A stretch of 64,000 nucleotides of DNA from Kitasatospora sp. GAS204B. Lineage in GTDB: Bacteria > Actinomycetota > Actinomycetes > Streptomycetales > Streptomycetaceae. Position 1 is the first letter of the stretch, and each line of letters starts with the position of its first letter. A program made the position numbers and the translations under genes. Below are positions 40,013-51,118 of this stretch, piece after piece. Below the pieces are notes generated by a model. It did not search any database. It was not told where the DNA came from and worked only from the letters and a program-made list of their open reading frames with translations. The stretch spans positions 186,001-250,000 of the forward strand of contig NZ_JARZAG010000001.1 of the NCBI RefSeq assembly GCF_029892155.1. The letters run 5' to 3'.

Positions 40013-40356
40013 AGGTATGACGTTAGTAGGAATCTGTCGGTCATGGTCGCCGTGTGACGAATAACCCGGACCGGTGTGATGGAGCGCATAGGGCGCGCGT
40101 GGCGCGCGCGGGCGGCGCGGACCAGGCCGGTAGTCTGACGCTCCGTACGCAGCCCGCGGCCTCCTCCCGCTCCCGTGCCACCTGACGCACCTTCCCCGGC
40201 GCCGGGCGGCACCCCTTCCCCCCAGTGAGCGGGCGGGGACCCCGGGCGGCGTCCGGGCTCGCCGGCACCGTGGTCCAGAATGGGGCGAAACCACAGCTCC
40301 CGGCGCCCTGAGAAGGCCGGCGGGCGGCTTCCCGCTACCGAAAGGCGCCCGCGCGC
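40013..40356. other. Divergent region before the dcw cluster (344 bp)
   Basis: This gap separates carbonic anhydrase from rsmH. It holds the -10 of the former (40020-40025) and a possible -10 TAGTCT at 40131-40136 for the dcw operon without a clear -35. No mraZ gene, which often begins dcw clusters, is present here. Confidence 0.5.
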
Positions 40357-41331
40357 ATGGCCACTGGCACACCGGAACCCAAGCACGTCCCGGTCATGCT
40401 GCAACGCTGCATGGACGCCCTGGCCCCGGCGATCAGCACTCCCGGCGCCGTGGTGGTGGACGCCACGCTGGGTCTCGGCGGCCACAGCGAGGCGCTGCTC
40501 ACCCAGTTCCCCGAGGTCAGGCTGGTCGCGGTGGACCGCGACCCGCAGGCGCTGCGGCTCTCGGCCGAGCGGCTCGCGCCGTTCGGCGAGCGCGCCACCC
40601 TGGTGCACGCGGTCTACGACGAGATCCCCGAGGTGCTGGCCGACCTCGGCATCGACCGGGTGCAGGGCCTGCTCTTCGACCTCGGGGTCTCCTCGATGCA
40701 GCTGGACGAGGCCGAGCGCGGCTTCGCCTACGCCCAGGACGCCCCGCTGGACATGCGGATGGACCAGACCCGCGGGCTGAGCGCGGCCGAGGTGCTCAAC
40801 ACCTATACACACGGCCAGCTGGCCCGGATCCTCAAGGTCTACGGCGAGGAGCGGTTCGCCGGGAAGATCGCCTCGGTCATCCTCCGGGAGCGCGAGAAGG
40901 AACCGTTCAGCAACAGCGCGCGTCTGGTGGAGTTGGTACGCAACGCGATCCCGGCGGCCACCCGGCGCACCGGCGGCAACCCGGCCAAGCGGACCTTCCA
41001 GGCGCTGCGGATCGAGGTCAACGGCGAACTGGAGGTGCTGGACCGGGCCATCCCGAACGCGCTGGAGGTGCTCGCGCTGGGCGGGCGGATCGCCGTGATG
41101 TCCTACCAGTCACTGGAGGACCGCCTGGTGAAGCAGTACTTCGCGGCGGGTGCCACCACCACCGCGCCGCCCGGGCTGCCGTTCATCCCCGAGGAGCACC
41201 AGCCCTGGCTCAAGCTGATCACCCGAGGTGCCGAACTGGCCACCGAGGCGGAGATCGAGGAGAACCGGCGCGCCGCTCCCGTCCGGCTGCGGGTGGCGGA
41301 GAGGATCCGCAGTACGGGAACCCGGGGCTAG
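40357..41331 (+). CDS. rsmH: 16S rRNA (cytosine-1402-N4)-methyltransferase
   Basis: A 324-residue MraW/RsmH enzyme that methylates N4 of C1402 in 16S r[16 protein letters not shown] starts the protein, [16 protein letters not shown] binds [22 protein letters not shown] and [18 protein letters not shown] are active-site blocks and [13 protein letters not shown] and [13 protein letters not shown] complete the family pattern. First gene of the dcw cluster; ftsL follows about 50 bp downstream. Confidence 0.96.
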   Translation: MATGTPEPKHVPVMLQRCMDALAPAISTPGAVVVDATLGLGGHSEALLTQFPEVRLVAVDRDPQALRLSAERLAPFGERATLVHAVYDEIPEVLADLGIDRVQGLLFDLGVSSMQLDEAERGFAYAQDAPLDMRMDQTRGLSAAEVLNTYTHGQLARILKVYGEERFAGKIASVILREREKEPFSNSARLVELVRNAIPAATRRTGGNPAKRTFQALRIEVNGELEVLDRAIPNALEVLALGGRIAVMSYQSLEDRLVKQYFAAGATTTAPPGLPFIPEEHQPWLKLITRGAELATEAEIEENRRAAPVRLRVAERIRSTGTRG

Positions 41332-41383
41332 CTGCCGTACGGGGGGACGAACGGGCGAGAGCGTGAGGGCGGACCGGGAGAAC

Positions 41384-42025
41384 ATGGTGCAGGCGGCCGG
41401 GAAGGGCATCCAGGAGGGCAGGCTGCTGCCGGGGCAACTGGGGCGGGCCCGGATCACCGTGCGCCCCGGGCGCCCATCGAGCGGCGGGCGCGGGCGCACC
41501 CCGTTCGTGGTGCTGACGGTGCTGCTGCTGGCGCTCGGGCTGCTCGGGCTGCTGATGCTGAACACCGCGCTGAACGAGGGCTCCTTCGAGCTGACGAAAC
41601 TGCAGAACCAGACCACCACGCTGACGGACCAGCAGCAGCGCCTGCAACAGCAGATCGACCATGCCGCCGCGCCCGACGCGCTGGAGCAGCGGGCCCGTCA
41701 GCTCGGCATGGTGCCGGGAGGCGACCCGGCCTTCCTGCTGGCCGACGGCAAGGTGCTGGGCAGCCCGTCGGCCGCGAAGGACAGTCCGCCGGTCAAGCGC
41801 TCGGGCGCCGACCTGTGGCCGGGCGTCGCCCAGCCGGGCGCCGCGCCCAGCCCGTCGGCCGCGCCCGCGCCCGCCGCCGGCCCGTCCGCCGCCCAGCCAT
41901 CGACCGATCCGGCCACTGCCGAGGGGGCGCTGCGGGTCGACCCGGTCAGCCCCTCGCCGAGCGCCGGCCAGCGCACCAGCCCGACTCCCACCCCGAGCAG
42001 CAGCCCGAGCGGAAGCGCACGATGA
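41384..42025 (+). CDS. ftsL: Cell division protein FtsL
   Basis: A 213-residue bitopic protein. A short cytoplasmic part precedes one membrane helix (PFVVLTVLLLALGLLGLLML), then a periplasm-side leucine-zipper-like coiled coil (FELTKLQNQTTTLTDQQQRL) and the EQRARQLGMVPG motif, followed by a long Pro/Ser/Ala tail. It belongs to the FtsQLB-type divisome link. ATG 41384 has GGGAG close upstream; GTG 41363 would add seven residues. Its stop overlaps the ftsI start (ATGA). Confidence 0.88.
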   Translation: MVQAAGKGIQEGRLLPGQLGRARITVRPGRPSSGGRGRTPFVVLTVLLLALGLLGLLMLNTALNEGSFELTKLQNQTTTLTDQQQRLQQQIDHAAAPDALEQRARQLGMVPGGDPAFLLADGKVLGSPSAAKDSPPVKRSGADLWPGVAQPGAAPSPSAAPAPAAGPSAAQPSTDPATAEGALRVDPVSPSPSAGQRTSPTPTPSSSPSGSAR

Positions 42026-44121
42026 GTACCCCACGCCGCCCCCAGAACCCCGGCGAGCGCCGCGCGCGCCCCGCCGCCCCGCAGCAGCGCGGGCCCGGCG
42101 AGGGCACCCGCAAGCCGGCTCCCCGCAAGGCCGCCGCCGCCAAGCCGCCGACCCGCCGGCCCGCCGCGCCCGGCAGCCGCCCGGCCGCCAAGCGCCCGGC
42201 CACCAGGCGCCCGGGCCCCGGCAGCCGCCCGCAGCCGCGCCGCCTCAAGCTCGCCGACCCCAAGCGCCGGCTGCGGGTGGTGCTGATCTCGCTCGCGGTG
42301 GTCTTCTCGCTCTTCGCCGCCCGGTTGATGCAGATCCAGCTGTTCGACGCGGGCACGCTCGCCGCCGACGCCAGCACCTACCGCTACGTCGACGTCGCGC
42401 TGCCCGCCACCCGCGGCGCGATAACGTCCGCCGACGGCACGGCCCTGGCCACCACCGTGGACGCCTACGACATCACCGCCGACCCGACCATGTTCACCCA
42501 GGACGCGCTGCACATCGCCGACGGCCCCGATCAGGCCGCCGGCCTGCTGGCCCCGATCCTGAACATGCCCCGGGACAAGGTGGCGGCCAAGCTGCGCGCC
42601 AAGACCAGGGGCATCACGCTGGCCCCCCGGCAGACCCCGCAGATCCGCAAGCAGATCATGGACCTGCGCACCGCGCTCACCAAGAAGGTCGACACCAAGA
42701 CCTGCCGGGCCCAGAAGGCGCTCACCGCCAAGCCCGTGGGCCAGGGCGGCCGGACCACCATCGACGAGAGCTGCGCCAACCCGCTGGAGGGCGTCTTCTC
42801 GCAGGACACCACCAACCGCGTCTATCCGGCGGACGGCCTGGCGGCCAACCTGGTCGGCTTCGTGAACGGCGAGGGCGCCGGGGCCGGCGGCCTGGAGCAG
42901 CAGTACCAGAAGCAGCTGGCGGGCCAGGACGGCCACCGCACCTCCGCGGTCTCCGGCAGCCAGCCGATCCCGACCGGCGGCGGCACCACCGAGAAGGACC
43001 CGGTGCCCGGCAGCGACGTGCGGCTGACGATCGATCCGGACATCCAGTGGGCCGCCCAGCGGGCCATCACCGACCAGGTGACCGCGGCCGGCGCCGAGAA
43101 GGGCTACGTGGTCGTCCAGGACGTGAAGACCGGTCAGATCCTGGCGATGGCCACCTCGCCCGGCTTCAACCCCAACGACCTGAGCACCGCCGGCCCGGAC
43201 GAGCTGGGCAACCCGGCCCTGCAGGACGCCTACGAGCCGGGCAGCACCGCCAAGCTGATGACCATGGCCGCCGTGCTGGACAGCGGCGCCGCCACCTGGG
43301 ACACCCACGTGACCGTCCCCGGCACGCTGACCCGTGCCGGCCAGGTCTTCCACGACGACGTCGACCACGACACCTGGTACCTGACCTTGAACGGGGTGCT
43401 CGCCAAGTCCTCCAACATCGGCACCATCGAGGCCGCCGAGCACCTGGGCAAGGACCAGCAGCAGTCGAACCGGATCCTCGGCGGCTACCTGCAGAAGTTC
43501 GGCATCGGCCAGCCCAGCGGCCTGAACTTCCCGGGCGAGACCCGCGGCATCCTGGCCAACCCGGCGACCTGGCAGGGCACCCAGCAGTACACCATCCCGT
43601 TCGGCCAGGGTCTTTCGGTCAACGCGCTGCAGGCCACCTCGGTGTACTCGACCATCGCCAACGGCGGGGTGCGGGTGGCGCCCAGCCTGGTGGCGGGCAT
43701 CACCGGACCGGACGGCCGGTACACCCCGGCCGCGCCCGGCGCGCAGACCCAGGTGGTCAAGCCGGAGACGGCCAAGACCCTGGAGCAGATGCTGGAGTCG
43801 GTGGTCACCGACGACCAGGGCACCGGCAACACGGCCCAGATCCCCGGCTACCGGGTGGCCGGCAAGACCGGCACGGCCAACCGAGTGGACCCCAGGACCG
43901 GCAAGTACAACGGCTACACCGCCTCCTTCATCGGCTTCGCGCCGGCCGACGCGCCCCGGCTCACGGTCTCCTGCACGATCCAGAACCCGATCAACGGCCA
44001 CTTCGGCGGCCCCCTGTGCGGACCGGTCTTCAAGCAGGTGATGGAGTTCGCCCTGAAGACCCTCCAGGTGCCGCCGAGCGGCAGCGCGGCGCCCAACCTG
44101 CCCGTCGACTGGAAGCCCTGA
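42022..44121 (+). CDS. ftsI: Septal peptidoglycan transpeptidase FtsI (class B PBP)
   Basis: A 699-residue class B penicillin-binding protein. A ~90-residue Arg/Pro/Lys-rich cytoplasmic tail precedes one membrane helix (RVVLISLAVVFSLFAARLM); a dimerisation domain follows, then the transpeptidase domain with Ser408 in YEPGSTAKLMT, SSN at 463-465 and KTG at 615-617. It crosslinks septal peptidoglycan with FtsW. An insert in the outside region (TKTCRAQKALTAK to ESCANPLEG) holds two cysteines that could form a disulfide. Overlaps ftsL. Confidence 0.96.
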   Translation: MSTPRRPQNPGERRARPAAPQQRGPGEGTRKPAPRKAAAAKPPTRRPAAPGSRPAAKRPATRRPGPGSRPQPRRLKLADPKRRLRVVLISLAVVFSLFAARLMQIQLFDAGTLAADASTYRYVDVALPATRGAITSADGTALATTVDAYDITADPTMFTQDALHIADGPDQAAGLLAPILNMPRDKVAAKLRAKTRGITLAPRQTPQIRKQIMDLRTALTKKVDTKTCRAQKALTAKPVGQGGRTTIDESCANPLEGVFSQDTTNRVYPADGLAANLVGFVNGEGAGAGGLEQQYQKQLAGQDGHRTSAVSGSQPIPTGGGTTEKDPVPGSDVRLTIDPDIQWAAQRAITDQVTAAGAEKGYVVVQDVKTGQILAMATSPGFNPNDLSTAGPDELGNPALQDAYEPGSTAKLMTMAAVLDSGAATWDTHVTVPGTLTRAGQVFHDDVDHDTWYLTLNGVLAKSSNIGTIEAAEHLGKDQQQSNRILGGYLQKFGIGQPSGLNFPGETRGILANPATWQGTQQYTIPFGQGLSVNALQATSVYSTIANGGVRVAPSLVAGITGPDGRYTPAAPGAQTQVVKPETAKTLEQMLESVVTDDQGTGNTAQIPGYRVAGKTGTANRVDPRTGKYNGYTASFIGFAPADAPRLTVSCTIQNPINGHFGGPLCGPVFKQVMEFALKTLQVPPSGSAAPNLPVDWKP

Positions 44122-44124
44122 ACC

Positions 44125-45804
44125 ATGGCCACAGCTGTGAACCGTGTCACACCCGGGAGTGCCGAGGCCCGCCCGCCCCAGGCGGCGGCGGAAGGCTCGC
44201 TTGGCTTCTTCCACCCCGAGGCCGATAGCCTGCCCGCCGTGCCGAAATCAGACCAAACCCGCGTGAGCCCGCCCCGCCCGAGCGCGGTGCCGCCCGTCCC
44301 GCTCGCCGAGCTCGCCCAGATCCTGGGTGTCGCGGCGGCCGAGGGCGCCGCGGCGACCGGGATCACCGGGATCACCCACGACTCGCGCGCGGTCCGTCCG
44401 GGCGACCTCTACGTGGCCTTCGCCGGGGCCAACCACCACGGCGCCGCGTTCGCCGGCCAGGCCGCCGCCGCGGGGGCCCTGGCGGTGCTCACCGACCCGG
44501 CGGGCGCCGAGCAGGCGGGCGGCCTCGCGGTGCCGCTGCTGGTGGTCCCGAGCCCGCGCGCCTTCATGGGCGCGCTGGCGGCCCGGATCTACGGCGACCC
44601 GTCGCGGGCACTGCTGACCATCGGGATCACCGGCACCAACGGCAAGACCACCACCTCCTACCTGGTGGAGGGCGGCCTGCGCGGCGCGGCCCGTACGCCC
44701 GGGGTGATCGGCACGGTGGAGATGCGGGTCGGCACCGAGCGGATCAAGAGCGAGCGCACCACCCCCGAGGCCACCGAGCTGCACGCGATCCTCGCGGTGA
44801 TGCGCGAGCGCGGCGCCGACGCGGTGGTGATGGAGGTCTCCAGCCACGCGCTGGTCTTCGGCCGGGCCGACGGCGTCCAGTACGACGTCGCGGTCTTCAA
44901 CAACCTGACGCCGGAGCACCTCGACTTCCACCCGGACATGGAGGACTACTTCGCGGCCAAGGCACGGCTGTTCGAGGTGGGCCGCAGCCGGGTCGCAGTG
45001 GTCAACCTGGACGACGCCTACGGGCGCCGGCTGGCCGCCGAGGCCGCGATCCCGGTCACCACCTTCTCCGCCAAGGGCGCCGCCGACGCCGACTGGCGGG
45101 CGTTGGACGTGCAGCTGGGTCCGATCGGCTCGACCTTCCGGGTGCTGGGCCCCGACGGCCGCCAGGCGGACGCCTCGGTGCCGCTGCCCGGCCCGTTCAA
45201 CGTCTCCAACGCGCTGGCCGCGATCACCGCCCTGGTCACCGCCGGGCTGCCGCTGGCCGAGGCGGTGGCGGGGGTGGCCGCGGTGCCGGGCGTGCCCGGG
45301 CGGCTGGAGCGGGTGGACGCCGGTCAGGACTTCGTCGCGGTGGTCGACTACGCGCACAAGCCGGACGCGCTGCGGGCCGTCCTGGAGTCGCTGCGCGAGG
45401 TCACCAAGGGCCGGCTGCACGTGGTGGTCGGCTGCGGCGGCGACCGCGATCCGTTCAAGCGCGGCCCGATGGGGGCCAGCGCCGCCCGGCTCGCCGACAC
45501 CGCCGTGCTGACCAGCGACAACCCGCGCTCGGAGGACGCCCTGGCGATCCTGGCCAGCATGCTCGGCGGCGCGGTCGAGGTCCCCGAGGACGAGCGCGGC
45601 GACGTGCTGGTGGTGCCGGACCGGGCCGCGGCGATCGCCGCGGCGGTGGCCCGCGCACACGCCGGCGACACCGTCCTGGTGGCCGGCAAGGGCCACGAGC
45701 TCGGCCAGTACGTGAAGGGCGAGGTCCGCCCGTTCGACGACCGGGAAGTGCTGCGCGCGGCCATCACGCGCCGGCATCCCGACCGAGGAGTGGAGCAGCC
45801 GTGA
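44125..45804 (+). CDS. murE: UDP-MurNAc-tripeptide synthetase
   Basis: A 559-residue Mur ligase that adds the diaminopimelate residue to UDP-MurNAc-L-Ala-D-Glu. [18 protein letters not shown] is the ATP-binding loop, EVSSHAL and NLTPEHLDFH are central blocks, and TSDNPRSEDA contains the DNPR motif that selects diaminopimelate over lysine. The first ~60 residues are a weakly conserved Pro-rich extension; GTG 44239 would remove part of it. ATG 44125 lies three bases after the ftsI stop. Confidence 0.95.
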   Translation: MATAVNRVTPGSAEARPPQAAAEGSLGFFHPEADSLPAVPKSDQTRVSPPRPSAVPPVPLAELAQILGVAAAEGAAATGITGITHDSRAVRPGDLYVAFAGANHHGAAFAGQAAAAGALAVLTDPAGAEQAGGLAVPLLVVPSPRAFMGALAARIYGDPSRALLTIGITGTNGKTTTSYLVEGGLRGAARTPGVIGTVEMRVGTERIKSERTTPEATELHAILAVMRERGADAVVMEVSSHALVFGRADGVQYDVAVFNNLTPEHLDFHPDMEDYFAAKARLFEVGRSRVAVVNLDDAYGRRLAAEAAIPVTTFSAKGAADADWRALDVQLGPIGSTFRVLGPDGRQADASVPLPGPFNVSNALAAITALVTAGLPLAEAVAGVAAVPGVPGRLERVDAGQDFVAVVDYAHKPDALRAVLESLREVTKGRLHVVVGCGGDRDPFKRGPMGASAARLADTAVLTSDNPRSEDALAILASMLGGAVEVPEDERGDVLVVPDRAAAIAAAVARAHAGDTVLVAGKGHELGQYVKGEVRPFDDREVLRAAITRRHPDRGVEQP

Positions 45805-47204
45805 TCGCACTGACCCTGGCCGAGGTGGCCGCCGTGACCGACGGGAAGCCGGCCGACGGCGCCGACCCGCAGGCGCTGGTGACCGGCCCGCTGGCGATCG
45901 ACTCGCGCAAGGTGGCCTCCGGCGGCCTCTTCGCGGCCTTCCGTGGCGAGCAGGTGGACGGGCACGACTACGCCGAGCGGGCCGTGGCGGCCGGCGCGGT
46001 GGCGGTGCTCGCCGAGCGCCCGGTCGGCGTGCCGGCGGTGCTGGTCGCCGATGTCCAGGTCGCGATGGGCCGGCTCGCCCAGGCGGTGGCCGAGCGGACC
46101 GAGGCCGCGGTGGTGGCGCTGACCGGCTCGGTCGGCAAGACCAGCACCAAGGACCTGATCGCGCAGCTGCTGACCCGGCTGGGCCCGACCGTCTACACCG
46201 AAGGCTCGCTCAACAACGAGCTGGGCTTCCCGATGACCGCCACCAGGGTCGAGCCGGACACCCGCCACCTGGTGCTGGAGATGGGTGCCCGGCACAAGGG
46301 CGACATCGCCTACCTCTGCTCGCTGGCCCGGCCCGGCATCGGCCTGGTGCTCAACGTCGGCAGCGCGCACCTGGGTGAGTTCGGCTCCAAGGAGGGCATC
46401 GCCGAGGCCAAGGGCGAACTGGTCGAGTCGCTGGGCGCGGACGGCACCGCGATCCTGAACGCCGACGACCCGCTGGTGCGCGCGATGGCCGGACGCACCC
46501 GGGCCAAGGTGGTGACCTTCGGGGAGAGCGCGGGCGCCGATGTCCGCGCACAGGACGTTCGCCTCGACTCCACCGGCCGTCCATCGTTCACGCTGACCAC
46601 CCTGGCCGGTTCCGCGCACGTCCAACTGCGCCTGTACGGTGAGCACCACGTCTCGAACGCCCTCGCCGCCGCAGCGGTGGCGATGGAGCTCGGACTGTCC
46701 GTCGACGACACCGCCACCGCCCTGGGCGAGGCGGGTGCGCTGTCCCGCTGGCGCATGGAGGTCGTCGACCGGGCCGACGGTGTCACCGTCGTGAACGACG
46801 CCTACAACGCGAACCCGGAGTCCATGCGGGCCGCGCTGCGCGCGCTCGCCACGATGGGTGGCCGTGGCCCGGAGCGCCGCCGCACCTGGGCGGTGCTCGG
46901 CGAGATGCGGGAGCTCGGCGAGGAGAGCCTCGACGAGCACGACGCCATCGGGCGGCTCGTGGTTCGACTGGACGTCACCAAGCTGGTGGCGGTGGGCGGA
47001 CGCGAAGCGGCCTGCATGGAACTGGGCGCGAGGAACGAAGGTTCGTGGGGTGAGGAGTCGGTGCTGGTGTCCGACGCGGACGCGGCGGTCGAGCTGCTGC
47101 GCGGTCAGCTGCGGCCAGGGGACGTGGTGTTGGTGAAGGCCAGTCGCTCGGTGGGCCTGGAGCGGGTCGCACAGGCCCTGTTGGCGGACGGTGCCACGCG
47201 GTGA
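45801..47204 (+). CDS. murF: UDP-MurNAc-tripeptide:D-Ala-D-Ala ligase
   Basis: A 467-residue Mur ligase that adds D-Ala-D-Ala to complete UDP-MurNAc-pentapeptide. [19 protein letters not shown] is the ATP loop, [11 protein letters not shown] and [12 protein letters not shown] are MurF signatures, and [15 protein letters not shown] is the C-terminal domain motif. GTG 45801 overlaps the murE stop by four bases. Confidence 0.96.
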   Translation: MIALTLAEVAAVTDGKPADGADPQALVTGPLAIDSRKVASGGLFAAFRGEQVDGHDYAERAVAAGAVAVLAERPVGVPAVLVADVQVAMGRLAQAVAERTEAAVVALTGSVGKTSTKDLIAQLLTRLGPTVYTEGSLNNELGFPMTATRVEPDTRHLVLEMGARHKGDIAYLCSLARPGIGLVLNVGSAHLGEFGSKEGIAEAKGELVESLGADGTAILNADDPLVRAMAGRTRAKVVTFGESAGADVRAQDVRLDSTGRPSFTLTTLAGSAHVQLRLYGEHHVSNALAAAAVAMELGLSVDDTATALGEAGALSRWRMEVVDRADGVTVVNDAYNANPESMRAALRALATMGGRGPERRRTWAVLGEMRELGEESLDEHDAIGRLVVRLDVTKLVAVGGREAACMELGARNEGSWGEESVLVSDADAAVELLRGQLRPGDVVLVKASRSVGLERVAQALLADGATR

Positions 47205-48262
47205 AGCAGATTCTCTACTCCGGACTGATCGGCCTGGTGCTGTCGCTCTTCGGCACCCCCGCGCTGATCCGGGTGCTGGCCCGGCACGGCTACGGCCAGA
47301 TGATCCGCGACGACGGCCCCAAGGCGCACCACAGCAAGCGCGGTACGCCGACCATGGGTGGCATCGCGTTCATCCTGGCCACCCTGATCGCCTACGCACT
47401 GACCAAGGTGATCACCGGCGACCAGCCGCGCGCCTCGGGCCTGTTGGTGCTCTTCCTGATGTCGGGCCTGGGCCTGGTCGGCTTCCTGGACGACTACATC
47501 AAGGTGGTCAAGCAGCGCTCGCTGGGCCTGCGGGCCAAGGCGAAGCTGCTCGGGCAGTCCTTCGTGGGCCTGGCCTTCGCGATCCTGTCGCTGCAGTTCC
47601 ACGACCCGCGCGGGCTGACCCCGGCCTCCACCCACCTGTCCTTCATCCAGGACTTCAGCTGGTCGATCGGCCCCGTGCTGTTCGTCATGTGGGCCTACTT
47701 CATGATCGCCGGCATGTCGAACGGCGTGAACCTGACGGACGGTCTGGACGGCCTGGCCACCGGCGCCTCGGTGATGGTCTTCGGCGCCTACGTCTTCATC
47801 GGCGTCTGGCAGTACGGCCAGTCCTGCGACCGGTTCGTGACCGCGACCGCCAACTGCTTCGAGGTCCGCGACCCGCTGGACCTGGCGGTGGTGGCCTCGG
47901 CGCTGATGGGCTCGTGCTTCGGCTTCCTGTGGTGGAACACCTCGCCGGCCAAGATCTTCATGGGCGACACCGGTTCGCTGGCGCTCGGCGGCGCGCTCGC
48001 CGGTCTGGCGATCTGCTCGCGCACCGAGCTGCTGCTGCCGCTGCTCGGCGGCCTCTTCGTGATCATCACCCTGTCGGTGATCATCCAGGTCGGCTCGTTC
48101 CGGCTGACCGGCAAACGGGTCTTCAAGATGGCGCCGCTGCAGCACCACTTCGAGCTCAAGGGCTGGAGCGAAGTGCTGATCGTGGTCCGCTTCTGGATCA
48201 TCCAGGGCCTCTGCGTGGCCGTCGGCCTCGGCATCTTCTACGCGGGCTGGGTGAGCCAGTGA
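47201..48262 (+). CDS. mraY: Phospho-MurNAc-pentapeptide transferase
   Basis: A 353-residue integral membrane enzyme with about ten helices that transfers phospho-MurNAc-pentapeptide to undecaprenyl phosphate, forming lipid [39 protein letters not shown] with the catalytic Asp, and [13 protein letters not shown] are MraY signatures. It overlaps murF and murD by four bases on each side. Confidence 0.97.
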   Translation: MKQILYSGLIGLVLSLFGTPALIRVLARHGYGQMIRDDGPKAHHSKRGTPTMGGIAFILATLIAYALTKVITGDQPRASGLLVLFLMSGLGLVGFLDDYIKVVKQRSLGLRAKAKLLGQSFVGLAFAILSLQFHDPRGLTPASTHLSFIQDFSWSIGPVLFVMWAYFMIAGMSNGVNLTDGLDGLATGASVMVFGAYVFIGVWQYGQSCDRFVTATANCFEVRDPLDLAVVASALMGSCFGFLWWNTSPAKIFMGDTGSLALGGALAGLAICSRTELLLPLLGGLFVIITLSVIIQVGSFRLTGKRVFKMAPLQHHFELKGWSEVLIVVRFWIIQGLCVAVGLGIFYAGWVSQ

Positions 48263-49716
48263 GCACCGACGCCGTCGCCTGGCCCGGCCTGCCGGTCGTG
48301 GTCGCGGGCCTGGGCGTCTCCGGGATCAGCGCCGCCCGGGTGCTGCACCGGCTGGGCGCCGAGGTCACCGTGGTGGACGGCGGCGACAGCCCGGTCCTGC
48401 GGGACCGGGCGGCCGAGCTGACGGGCATTGAGGTGCGTCTCGGGGACGGTGACACGCTTCCCGAGGGGACCCGGCTGGTCGTCACCTCGCCCGGCTGGCC
48501 GCCGAGCAGCCCGCTGTTCGCCGCCGCCGAGGCGGCCGGGCTGCCGATCTGGGGCGACGTCGAACTCGCCTGGCAGCTGCGCGAGCCGCTGCCCGGCACC
48601 GGCGAGCCGGCCCCCTGGCTGGCCGTCACCGGCACCAACGGCAAGACCACCACGGTCCAGATGCTGGCCTCGATCCTCACCGCGGCCGGCAAGCACACCG
48701 CCGCCGTCGGCAACGTCGGGGTCTCGGTGCTGGACGCCGTCCTCGCGGGTTTCGACGACGCTGCCGGCACCGGCGAGCGCCCGTACGACGTGCTCGCCGT
48801 CGAGCTCTCCAGCTACCAGCTGCACTGGGCGCCCTCGCTGCGCCCGCACTCGGCGGCCGTGCTCAACCTGGCGCCCGACCACCTGGACTGGCACGGCTCG
48901 ATGGCGGCCTACGCCGCCGACAAGGGCCGGATCTTCCAGGGCAACCAGGTGGCCTGCGTCTACAACCTGGCCGACCCGGCCACCGAGGAGCTGGTCCGCG
49001 AGGCCGACGTCGAGGAGGGCTGCCGGGCGATCGGCTTCGGCCTCGGCACCCCCGGGCTCTCCCAGCTCGGCGTGGTGGAGGGCCTGCTGGTGGACCGTGC
49101 CTTCGTCCCCGACCGGGCCAAGAACGCGGCCGAACTCGGCGCGGTGTCCGACGTGAACCCGCCGGCCCCGCACAACATCGCCAACGCCTTGGCCGCCGCC
49201 GCGCTGGCCCGGGCCTACGGGGTGGACGCCAAGGCGGTGCGCGACGGCCTGCGGGCCTTCCGCCCCGACGCGCACCGGATCGCGCTGGTCGCCGAGGTCG
49301 ACTCGGTCAGCTACGTCGACGACTCCAAGGCGACCAACACCCACGCCGCGGCCGCCTCGCTGGCGGCCTATCAGCCGATCGTGTGGATCGCCGGCGGCCT
49401 GGCCAAGGGCGCCACCTTCGACGAGCTGGTCAAGGGCGCTGCGAGCCGGCTGCGCGCCGCGGTGCTGATCGGCGAGGACCGCGGGCTGATCCGCGAGGCG
49501 CTGGCGCGACACGCCCCGGATGTACAGGTGATCGAGCCGGCCGAGGGCCAGACTGGCGCGACGGCGATGGCGGAGGTGGTACGGGTGGCCGCCCAAGTCG
49601 CCCGGGCGGGCGATACCGTGCTGCTGGCCCCGGCCTGCGCCTCGATGGACATGTTCACCAGTTACGGCGAGCGGGGCGACCTCTTCGCCGAGGCGGTGCG
49701 AGGGCTGACGCAGTAG
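48259..49716 (+). CDS. murD: UDP-MurNAc-L-alanine:D-glutamate ligase
   Basis: A 485-residue Mur ligase. The N-terminal Rossmann domain ([17 protein letters not shown]) binds the UDP substrate, [18 protein letters not shown] the ATP, and [23 protein letters not shown] and [13 protein letters not shown] are family blocks. It adds D-Glu. The gene uses GTG 48259 overlapping mraY. murC, which supplies its substrate, is not in the cluster. Confidence 0.96.
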   Translation: MSTDAVAWPGLPVVVAGLGVSGISAARVLHRLGAEVTVVDGGDSPVLRDRAAELTGIEVRLGDGDTLPEGTRLVVTSPGWPPSSPLFAAAEAAGLPIWGDVELAWQLREPLPGTGEPAPWLAVTGTNGKTTTVQMLASILTAAGKHTAAVGNVGVSVLDAVLAGFDDAAGTGERPYDVLAVELSSYQLHWAPSLRPHSAAVLNLAPDHLDWHGSMAAYAADKGRIFQGNQVACVYNLADPATEELVREADVEEGCRAIGFGLGTPGLSQLGVVEGLLVDRAFVPDRAKNAAELGAVSDVNPPAPHNIANALAAAALARAYGVDAKAVRDGLRAFRPDAHRIALVAEVDSVSYVDDSKATNTHAAAASLAAYQPIVWIAGGLAKGATFDELVKGAASRLRAAVLIGEDRGLIREALARHAPDVQVIEPAEGQTGATAMAEVVRVAAQVARAGDTVLLAPACASMDMFTSYGERGDLFAEAVRGLTQ

Positions 49717-49747
49717 AACCGGGCACATCGGAGAGGGGCAGGCACGC

Positions 49748-51112
49748 GTGGCGGGTCAGGGCAAGGCGGACACGGCCGCGCCGCCGGAGCGCGGCCCCTC
49801 CCCGGCGCTGATCTCGGCGACCAGCACGGTCTTCAAGACCGAGGGCCTGACCGGACGGCTGCGCGCGCTGCGCGAGCGGCTGCGCTGGTTCCTGAACCGC
49901 CCGCTGACGCCGTACTACCTGATCCTCGGCTCGACCTCGCTGCTGCTGGTGCTCGGCCTGATCATGGTCTTCTCCTCCTCCAACATCACCGCGATCCACC
50001 AGGGCCTGCCGGGGCTCTTCTACTTCCGCAAGCAGCTGGTCGCGGTGCTGCTCGGCTCGGTGCTGCTGGTGGCCGCCGCCAGGGTTCCGGTGGCCGTGCA
50101 CCGGGTGCTGGCCTACCCGGTGCTGCTCGGCTCGATCGGGGCCATGGTGCTGGTCGCCATCCCCGGCATCGGGATGACCGTCAACGGCAACCGGAACTGG
50201 CTGAACTTCGGCTTCTTCCAGGTCCAGCCCTCGGAGTTCGCCAAACTGGCGCTGCTGCTCTGGGGGGCCGACCTGCTGGCCCGCAAGCAGAAGGCCGGCA
50301 CCCTGACCCAGTGGAAGCACCTGCTGGTGCCGCTGGTGCCGGGCGCCCTCCTGCTGCTGCTGCTGATCATGCTCGGCGGCGACATGGGGACCTCGATGAT
50401 CCTGGTCGCCATGGTCTTCGCGCTGCTCTGGATGGTCGGCGCCCCGCTGCGGCTCTTCGTGGCCACCCTGGGCATCGCCGTGGTCGCCTGCACCGCGCTG
50501 ATCATCACCGTGCCGCACCGGCTGGACCGGCTGGCCTGCATCGGCACCACCAAGCCGGACGCGGCGCACGACTGCTTCCAGGCCCTGCACGGCCTCTACG
50601 CCTTCGGTCTGGGCGGGCTGTTCGGGACCGGACTGGGCGCCGGCTACGAGAAATGGGGCCAGCTGCCCGAGGCGCACACCGACTTCATCTTCGCCGCCAC
50701 CGGGGAGGAACTCGGTCTGGTGGGGACGCTGTCAGTGATCGGTCTCTTCGCGGCACTAGGGTATGCGGGTATCCGAGTGGCCATCGGCACGAAGGACTCC
50801 TTCGTCAGGTATGCCGCGGGAGCCGCCACCACGTGGATCATGGCCCAGGCCATGATCAACCTGGGGTCGGCGCTGGGACTGCTGCCCATCGCGGGCGTAC
50901 CCCTCCCGCTGTTCTCCTACGGCGGGTCCGCCATGCTGTCGGCCATGTGCGCACTCGGGATGCTGCTCTGCTTCGCTCGCAGCGTCCCGGGGGCGAAGGC
51001 GGCACTTGCCGCCCGGAGCTCGAAGTCCCGGTTCAGGACAGGTCTGCGCCGGGTGCTGCCACGACGAACCACAGCGCGCCCGGCCGCCCGGCCGCCGCGC
51101 AGGGAGCGGTGA
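49748..51112 (+). CDS. ftsW: Septal peptidoglycan polymerase FtsW (SEDS)
   Basis: A 454-residue SEDS glycosyltransferase with ten membrane helices. Blocks include SSSNITAIHQGLPGLFYFRK, GNRNWLNFGFFQVQPSEFAK with the conserved Glu, GGDMGTSMIL with the catalytic Asp, EAHTDFIFAATGEELG and GVPLPLFSYGGSAML. It polymerises lipid II with FtsI. A basic C-terminal tail (RTGLRRVLPRRTTAR) extends into the cytoplasm, typical for actinobacteria. GTG 49748 follows GAGAGGGG. Confidence 0.96.
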   Translation: MAGQGKADTAAPPERGPSPALISATSTVFKTEGLTGRLRALRERLRWFLNRPLTPYYLILGSTSLLLVLGLIMVFSSSNITAIHQGLPGLFYFRKQLVAVLLGSVLLVAAARVPVAVHRVLAYPVLLGSIGAMVLVAIPGIGMTVNGNRNWLNFGFFQVQPSEFAKLALLLWGADLLARKQKAGTLTQWKHLLVPLVPGALLLLLLIMLGGDMGTSMILVAMVFALLWMVGAPLRLFVATLGIAVVACTALIITVPHRLDRLACIGTTKPDAAHDCFQALHGLYAFGLGGLFGTGLGAGYEKWGQLPEAHTDFIFAATGEELGLVGTLSVIGLFAALGYAGIRVAIGTKDSFVRYAAGAATTWIMAQAMINLGSALGLLPIAGVPLPLFSYGGSAMLSAMCALGMLLCFARSVPGAKAALAARSSKSRFRTGLRRVLPRRTTARPAARPPRRER

Positions 51113-51118
51113 TTTTCG

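Noticed and set aside
41698..44214. 838-codon open frame opposite ftsI
   Set aside because: The plus strand has all three penicillin-binding motifs; the antisense product has no recognisable domain.
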